From positions 96,387,930 through 96,451,929 of the forward strand of contig OY282560.1 in the NCBI GenBank assembly GCA_958295665.1: 64,000 nucleotides of DNA, written 5' to 3'. Shown piece after piece: positions 58,663 through 64,000 of the stretch (its first letter is position 1; every line of letters starts with the position of its first letter). The stretch is from Tipula vernalis. Lineage: Eukaryota > Arthropoda > Insecta > Diptera > Tipulidae. The notes beneath the pieces are model-generated. The model did not search any database. It was given only the letters and a program-made list of their open reading frames with translations, and was not told the origin of the DNA. Both the position numbers and the translations under genes were made by a program.

Positions 58663-59410
58663 ATTTTTAGTTCTTCAGAATAGTGTTAAAAATCCTTAAA
58701 ACAAAAAATCAATTAAAATATAATAAAACTTAACCTTACAATTGGAATAGTCCAAAACGTGCTTGCGAAGAAAAATTTTTATTTTCACAACACTGTAATA
58801 TTTATTTAAAATTAAATTACATCAAATAGAATTGACATAAAAACACAAAATATTGAAATATTCACTTCTTTCTAATACAAATATGTATAAAAATATATGT
58901 AATACGGCTATCTATGCACGTTATGCCACCAACTGCGCTAACGACTATTGAAAAATGATAAAAGAATAAAAATGTAAATAAAGGATACGGGAAAAAAAAA
59001 ATAAAAAATACACTAAATATTCGTTACCGTTTTTTTTTTTTGTAAGTTTTCTCTTTCTCTTGCTCTTTTTATTAATAGTACAAAATCAATTTTTGGTATT
59101 AAAAAAATATAATTAAAAGATCTAAAAAACCTTTTCTTAATAGTAAAAAATGAATTTGTTAAACATGGTAGGATATATTTTTTTTATATTTAATAAACTT
59201 TGCTTACTACAAATAAAGTCACATTTATATTCATAAAATATTGTCACAAAATTTATATCTAATTTAACAAACCAATATTTTTAAATACAAACTCGTATTC
59301 GTTTAGTTAATTGAAAATTTTTTGTAGTATTAAGCCATATCTCTTAAATGTAAAAAAATTATTTTAACAAAAATAGTTTTCTAAATATTAACACAGCTTT
59401 TTTTTCAGTG

Positions 59411-59965
59411 CAGAAATCCCATCTTTTATTAACATTCAAATTAAAACAAAGTGTAGCTATTATTCTGGCCAAGATGCACATTTGTGCATATCACACTTTA
59501 AACAGAATCGGCCATAGAACATCCACACTTAATCAAAATCGTAGTTGATGTTCTATGACCGATTCTGGCTAAAGTGTTATATGCACAAATTTGAATCTTG
59601 GCTAGAATATTAACTACACTTTGTTTTAATTCGAATGTTAATGAAAGATGGGATTTCTGGAAATCGCCCATATAACTTATTCGAAAAACCACATGTGGAT
59701 GTTCTATAGCCGATTCTGGCCATTATAAACTATTCTCAATATATGTTTAGTAACGCACAATTTTGCACAATATTTGATTAGGTAAACGGAATATATGGGA
59801 TTTCTTATGTGATAATCACGTGGGAAATCCCATCCTGTTTCCTAAAATACACTATGCACAAATTTTCTAATTACAGGCACCAAATTGAACAATTCCAATG
59901 GTGCGAAATATATATAGAAAACTTGGGTTTTCTAAAATGGGATTCCTGGTGTAATGGACACGTGT
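59411..59965. repeat. Inverted-repeat (fold-back) element, rest of left arm and right arm
   Basis: The sequence folds around about 59525-59535: TCGGCCATAGAACATCCACA pairs with TTGATGTTCTATGACCGA, and TTATTCTGGCCAAGATGC resembles the complement of the segment near 59590. Outward pairing continues with 52700-52956. The intact right arm preserves the pre-insertion sequence of the CACTG element at 59651-59672. Confidence 0.85.
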
Positions 59966-60096
59966 TATTGCACAATTTCTGCTGAAGCGACCGATAATGT
60001 TGAGCACTTCTGATGATATACATTATCACAGTTACCACAGGTTATGAAGAAGTTGTCAACGCTTGCATCATCATACTGTGCACATTTCAAGGCCAT
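59966..60096 (-). pseudogene. Start of jockey-like LINE ORF1 (PHD-type finger), split off by the inverted-repeat element
   Basis: From ATG at 60096 the frame reads MALKCAQYDDASVDNFF then ITCGNCDNVYHQKCSTL and SVASAEIVQ, the first half of a PHD-like zinc finger (C..C.....C..C....YH..C). The second half (FICNTCNQV) begins the ORF1 piece at 52699. The intervening 7.3 kb is the fold-back element with the CACTG insertion. It shows that the LINE once extended at least from 60096 to 48502. Confidence 0.72.
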
Positions 60097-62359
60097 AATG
60101 TCAATTTTTAGATTCGATTGTTTTATTTATTTTTTAACGAACTCAATTGATCTTATAAAACACAGTGATTGAAATCAAATCGACGGCACACGGTGGTCAA
60201 TTTTATGAATGAAAAACCGTATAAAATATTTTTGTCCTGTACTTAGACAAATTATTGCAGTCACAATGAAAATAACTTGATGTGTAAAATATTTATTAAT
60301 TTTATACAGTTAATTATTTTTCACTAATTAGATCAACACTACTAACAGAGGAATAAAAAACTCACTTTATTATATCACAACGCGATTTATCGTAGCCAAT
60401 TTGATGAAATCTGTAATATTTTACGGAACCAGTGATGGGTGAAAAATATCTCTCAATATTAGTTCTGATCTAAGAGGGGGAGAAATGTCAAAATTGGCAG
60501 AAAATCGATATTGATAGCAGGAAAAATTTCCAGCAGAATAAAGCAATAAGCATTGAGCATTGTAAAACCAACCGGACTTAACACTTAGTATATAAATCAG
60601 GTACAAGCAAGATTTGCTAATTTCAAAAATATTTGATATACATATATGTAAATTAACAAATTTATTTAAACCACACACCACGCAAAACTAAACATACCAA
60701 CAACAAATTACATCCGAATTGAAATTCTTTAGATTTCTGTGGTTTATCTCTGAAAAAGTTTTTTTTTTACTCAATATCTTACAAAAATTAAATTAAATTA
60801 AAATGATATAAATAATCAAATGACAAAAAATTAGCATAATTAAACACCAATCAAATTAAATGTTTACAAATATAACAAATAACAATAATTTATGCACGAT
60901 TACATGTACGTTAAACTCTAAATCGTTAATCATTAATCATAAATTTATATGAATTAGCTTGTTGGCTTATGGTGATGCGGACACACTTTGCTGCACAATT
61001 TACACCAAACTATGTCACCGGGTGAAGTGTTACTTTGTATTGTAGATACATTTTTACAAAATATTCAATGACAAATAAATAAAATGTTTGCTTAAATGTT
61101 AATATATTCGTATACGATTAGAGTAGTGTTGACCTATAGTGTTGATGGTTTTGAATTTTTAACCAAGTGTATGATATGCGGTTTTTTGGAAATACTCGCC
61201 CGATTATGGCATCACTATAAAGACAAAACTGGTTTGTGTTTGTTTGCGCATAAAACTATAAAATTGACACTTTTAATTTTATTCAGCGATACACAATATC
61301 GAGATATAAAAAAAAAATAATTATTAATTAGCTATAAGCAAACAATCTTAATAAGGTAATTCGTTACAATTTGCGACATATTGACCGGATCTCAAAAATG
61401 AAAATTTCGCGCGTAAATTTCACCGCAACGACATATTCAGACGACTAATTGTAATTAATTGGGTTTTATAATATGAGTAATAACAATAAAGTGAAAGGGT
61501 CGCACGAATTAATTTATTGAAGATGATTTAATGACATAGTGTCTTTGAAGAATCAAACAAACAAAAAATGTTTTTATGCAAATCGTGTACAATACATAAT
61601 TGTATATAATTTTTATGTTTAATTAAATTTAAGATTTTCGGAGAAAAAAAAAAGAAATTTAAATATTGATTGATTGATACTCTGCGGTATGGCATCATGG
61701 TTAGTCATATACACAGGTCAAATCTTTTTAATTCGCAAGCAATACAAAAAATGTTTATGATGTTCTTAAAAATCTATATAATTTTTTTTATGTATCTCTT
61801 GTGTTCAGAAGAAAGAAAAACAAAGAAAGTAAAAGTTTATAACTTTCGAATATACTTTGGTGAGTAGGTGGAATCAAAATATCTACATAGTCAAATAGTT
61901 TAGTTTAAAAATTTTATTGAGCAATAAAATGGTTTTATGGTATCAAATCTCTAGATAAAGTTTTTTTTTTATTTAGTGCAATTTTTGGTCGCCTATCATC
62001 TCTCTGTATGTTGTATAACCCATGTTATGTAGATCAGACTTAGGCAAAATAACTAATCCGACCCAAACAAGTCGAACTCTTTTCTAATTGAGCAACATAA
62101 ATTAGTTGTGCTTCAATATTTCCTAAAAAATTGAAGAAGTCCTGGAAAACTTTTAACAACGAGTGCTTATACTGTAGTTCACTTATTGCTTCCGAAGTAG
62201 CTCAAAATGATTTCGTAAATAGTTTTATAGTGAAATACGTTTTCAGAAGATCAATCAATGAAAAACTAAAAATGCTTGACTGGGATTCTACTTGGATCAA
62301 AGTTATTGAACTCCTAACAAAAATTCAACCATTTTCTCTATGTTTTGAATGTCCCTGAT
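60097..62359. other. AT-rich intergenic region
   Basis: The first few hundred bases may be the 5' leader of the LINE. Short open stretches (60421-60681 minus, 61096-61320 plus, 62131-62358 plus) have no recognisable motif. No gene supported. Confidence 0.45.
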
Positions 62360-64000
62360 TTCTTGAAAATTTACTCAACTTTACTCAACTCAAATCAACT
62401 CAATAGAGCCTCCCGTTATAGCCTTAACCGATTCCAAATTAATAGTCAACTGAACCCTCAATCCGAAACTCAACTATAACTCAACACCAACTTGATCTTC
62501 AACATTTGGGCGTTGGGTTGACGGTTGAATTGAGGGGAGTTGATGATTGAATTAGAGTTAGCTTTAGTTGAGTTCATGTACACAAATAGTTTTTAAGACC
62601 ATGGTGATTTGAAAGTTGAGTTGGGCGTGAGTTTTGGGTTTATTTTATGACTGGGTTGCACGTCTAGTTAAGGTTGTTTTGGTTGTTGAGTTCGGAATCG
62701 AGTTGTGGTTGAATTGGAAGTTAGCTTGAGTTGAGTTCTTGTCGCATGTATTTTTTCGGACTCTGTTAATTTTGGGGTAGGTTGGAGTTGAGTTAGGGTT
62801 GGGTTGAAATTTGAATTGGAAGTCAACTTGGCTTGTTCTAAGGACCGTAATGTTTTGAGGATTGAATTGAGAGTTTAGGATATTGAGTTAAGATTGAGGT
62901 TCAGTTGAAAATTTATTTGGGGGTTGAGTCGGGGGTTGACGCGGAGATTAGATTAAGCTGATTTCATGTTCGCATGTAATTTTCTAGCCGTGTTGATTTG
63001 AGGTTTGAGTTGAACTTTGAGTTCGGGATGAGTTGGAGTTATGTTATGGCTGAGTTTAGGCTTAAGGGTGGGGTTGGTTGTTGAAGTCAACTTAGGGTTG
63101 AATAGAGTTTGAGTTGAAGTCGTGTTAGATTTGAGTTAGGGGTTTGATTTGGGATTAATTTGGGGTCGGCTTGGAGTTTCAATGGGAGGTTAGATTGAGT
63201 TATTCTTTCGAATCCAGCTGATTTCCGGATTGAGTTGGCCGTGGAGTGTAGAGATATATGGCGGATTGAGATTTGGTTCCAGATAAGTTGAGTGGATGTT
63301 GAGTGGGGGTTGAATTGGCTTGCGTTGGGTTGGGTGAAGGGTTCGATTGAGGGTTGATTCGTGGATAGAGTATTTATTGAGTTTGTTAGGTTAAAGGTTG
63401 ATTTGAAAGTTTATTTGGGGTTGAATTGGTGATTGTATAAAGGGTTGGCTTAGCTTTAAATTTGGTGGTTCTGTGGGGGATTGCATTGCAATTAAGTTGG
63501 AAAACGATGGTCAGATGGGTGGTAACATGTTCAGTTAGGGATTGCTTTGCGAGTTGAGCTAGTTTTCAGTCCGAAAGTTCTAATTACTTTATGTTGTTTC
63601 AGACTTCTATATTTGATGTTGAGTTGAGAGTCGATGTATGAGTTGAGTTGGGGTTGAGTTAGAGTCGAGTTGACGTTGGGTTAATGTTGAAAGAAAAGTT
63701 TAGTTGGGAATTTATTTGAGGGTTGAGTTGGTTTGGGTTGAGGTTAAGTCAGTGGTTCAGCTGAATATTCAGTTGAAAGTTAGCTTGAGGGAGGATCGAG
63801 TTGGGCGTTGAGTTTGGGCGTTGAGTTTGGGCTTGAGTTAGGTTTGAGTGAGGAGTTTAGTTGGGGATTTATTTGGGACTAGTTGAAGGTTGCGTTAGAA
63901 GTTTTGATGTTTATTTTGCGTTTGAGTTGGGCATTTTGTTTGCGGTTGAGTTGAGGGGTCAGTTTGTGGTTGTGTTGAATTATTTGGTGGATCATTCAAT
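62360..64000. repeat. Degenerate GTTGAG-rich minisatellite with strand switch
   Basis: From about 62505 to the window end the plus strand is made of variants of GGGTTGAGTTGG/GAGTTGGGGTTGAG with no long perfect period. The preceding stretch (about 62365-62500) shows the complementary words (ACTCAACTCAA, CTCAACTATAACTCAAC). It continues past the right edge. No coding frame. Confidence 0.85.

Noticed and set aside
62131..62358. 75-residue frame MKKSWKTFNNECLYCSS...
   Set aside because: Looks mildly protein-like but is isolated, with no recognised motif, splice partner or repeat context; not strong enough to call.

Overview
This looks like a gene-poor, AT-rich stretch of an insect nuclear genome, most likely a fly (Diptera). 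The reasons are the many GT-AG-type short introns, the absence of any bacterial gene layout, and the set of mobile elements: piggyBac, mariner, a CACTG-ended DNA transposon, a hAT-like element, a Helitron/Helentron relic, jockey-like and RNase H-bearing LINEs, and LTRs. I see no complete host gene. The species assignment is inference; the element families are read from conserved motifs in the translated sequence.

Layout. 1-4.5 kb: four tandem copies of the 3' part of a piggyBac-type transposase gene, separated by arrays of a 7-bp unit (ATTCAGT). Only the last copy keeps the zinc-binding C-terminus and the TTAA-flanked element end. 5.0-6.2 kb: two copies of a dispersed repeat carrying an 8-bp (GACAGACT) array. 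6.7-24 kb: a non-coding landscape made mainly of one large repeat family, with two head-to-tail copies (about 12.8-18.3 and 18.6-24.1 kb) and a partial inverted copy (6.7-9.4 kb). A 5'-truncated LINE with an open 640-residue reverse transcriptase/RNase H frame sits in the second copy, flanked by a 14-bp target duplication. 26.8-28.5 kb: two more copies of the dispersed repeat, a roughly 190-bp tandem unit and a MITE. 30.5-34.7 kb: a broken intron-containing gene of a multicopy invertebrate family, then a broken mariner. 35.4-36.2 kb: two LTRs head to head. 38.5-41.6 kb: a 3.1-kb TIR transposon whose transposase-like gene has lost an internal block.

42.8-60.1 kb is a set of nested insertions. 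A Helitron/Helentron helicase-endonuclease relic is split by a 4.68-kb hAT-like element with an exact 8-bp target duplication; that element itself holds two large fold-back palindromes. Downstream, a jockey-like LINE (minus strand) is broken by other repeats, and its ORF1 is split by a long inverted-repeat element. One arm of that inverted repeat is in turn split by a 6.45-kb CACTG...CAGTG transposon with a 2-bp duplication, and the other arm preserves the empty site. The CACTG element carries two minus-strand genes: a two-zinc-finger, transposase-like protein (817 residues, uninterrupted) and a five-exon partner gene (584 codons) that I could join across four GT-AG introns in one frame with a single stop codon. 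This two-gene element is the best candidate for a functional, little-described system in the window. 62.4-64 kb: a degenerate GTTGAG-rich minisatellite whose strand bias flips near 62.5 kb.

All similarity statements come from reading the sequence; no alignments or database searches were run. Boundaries of old repeats are approximate.
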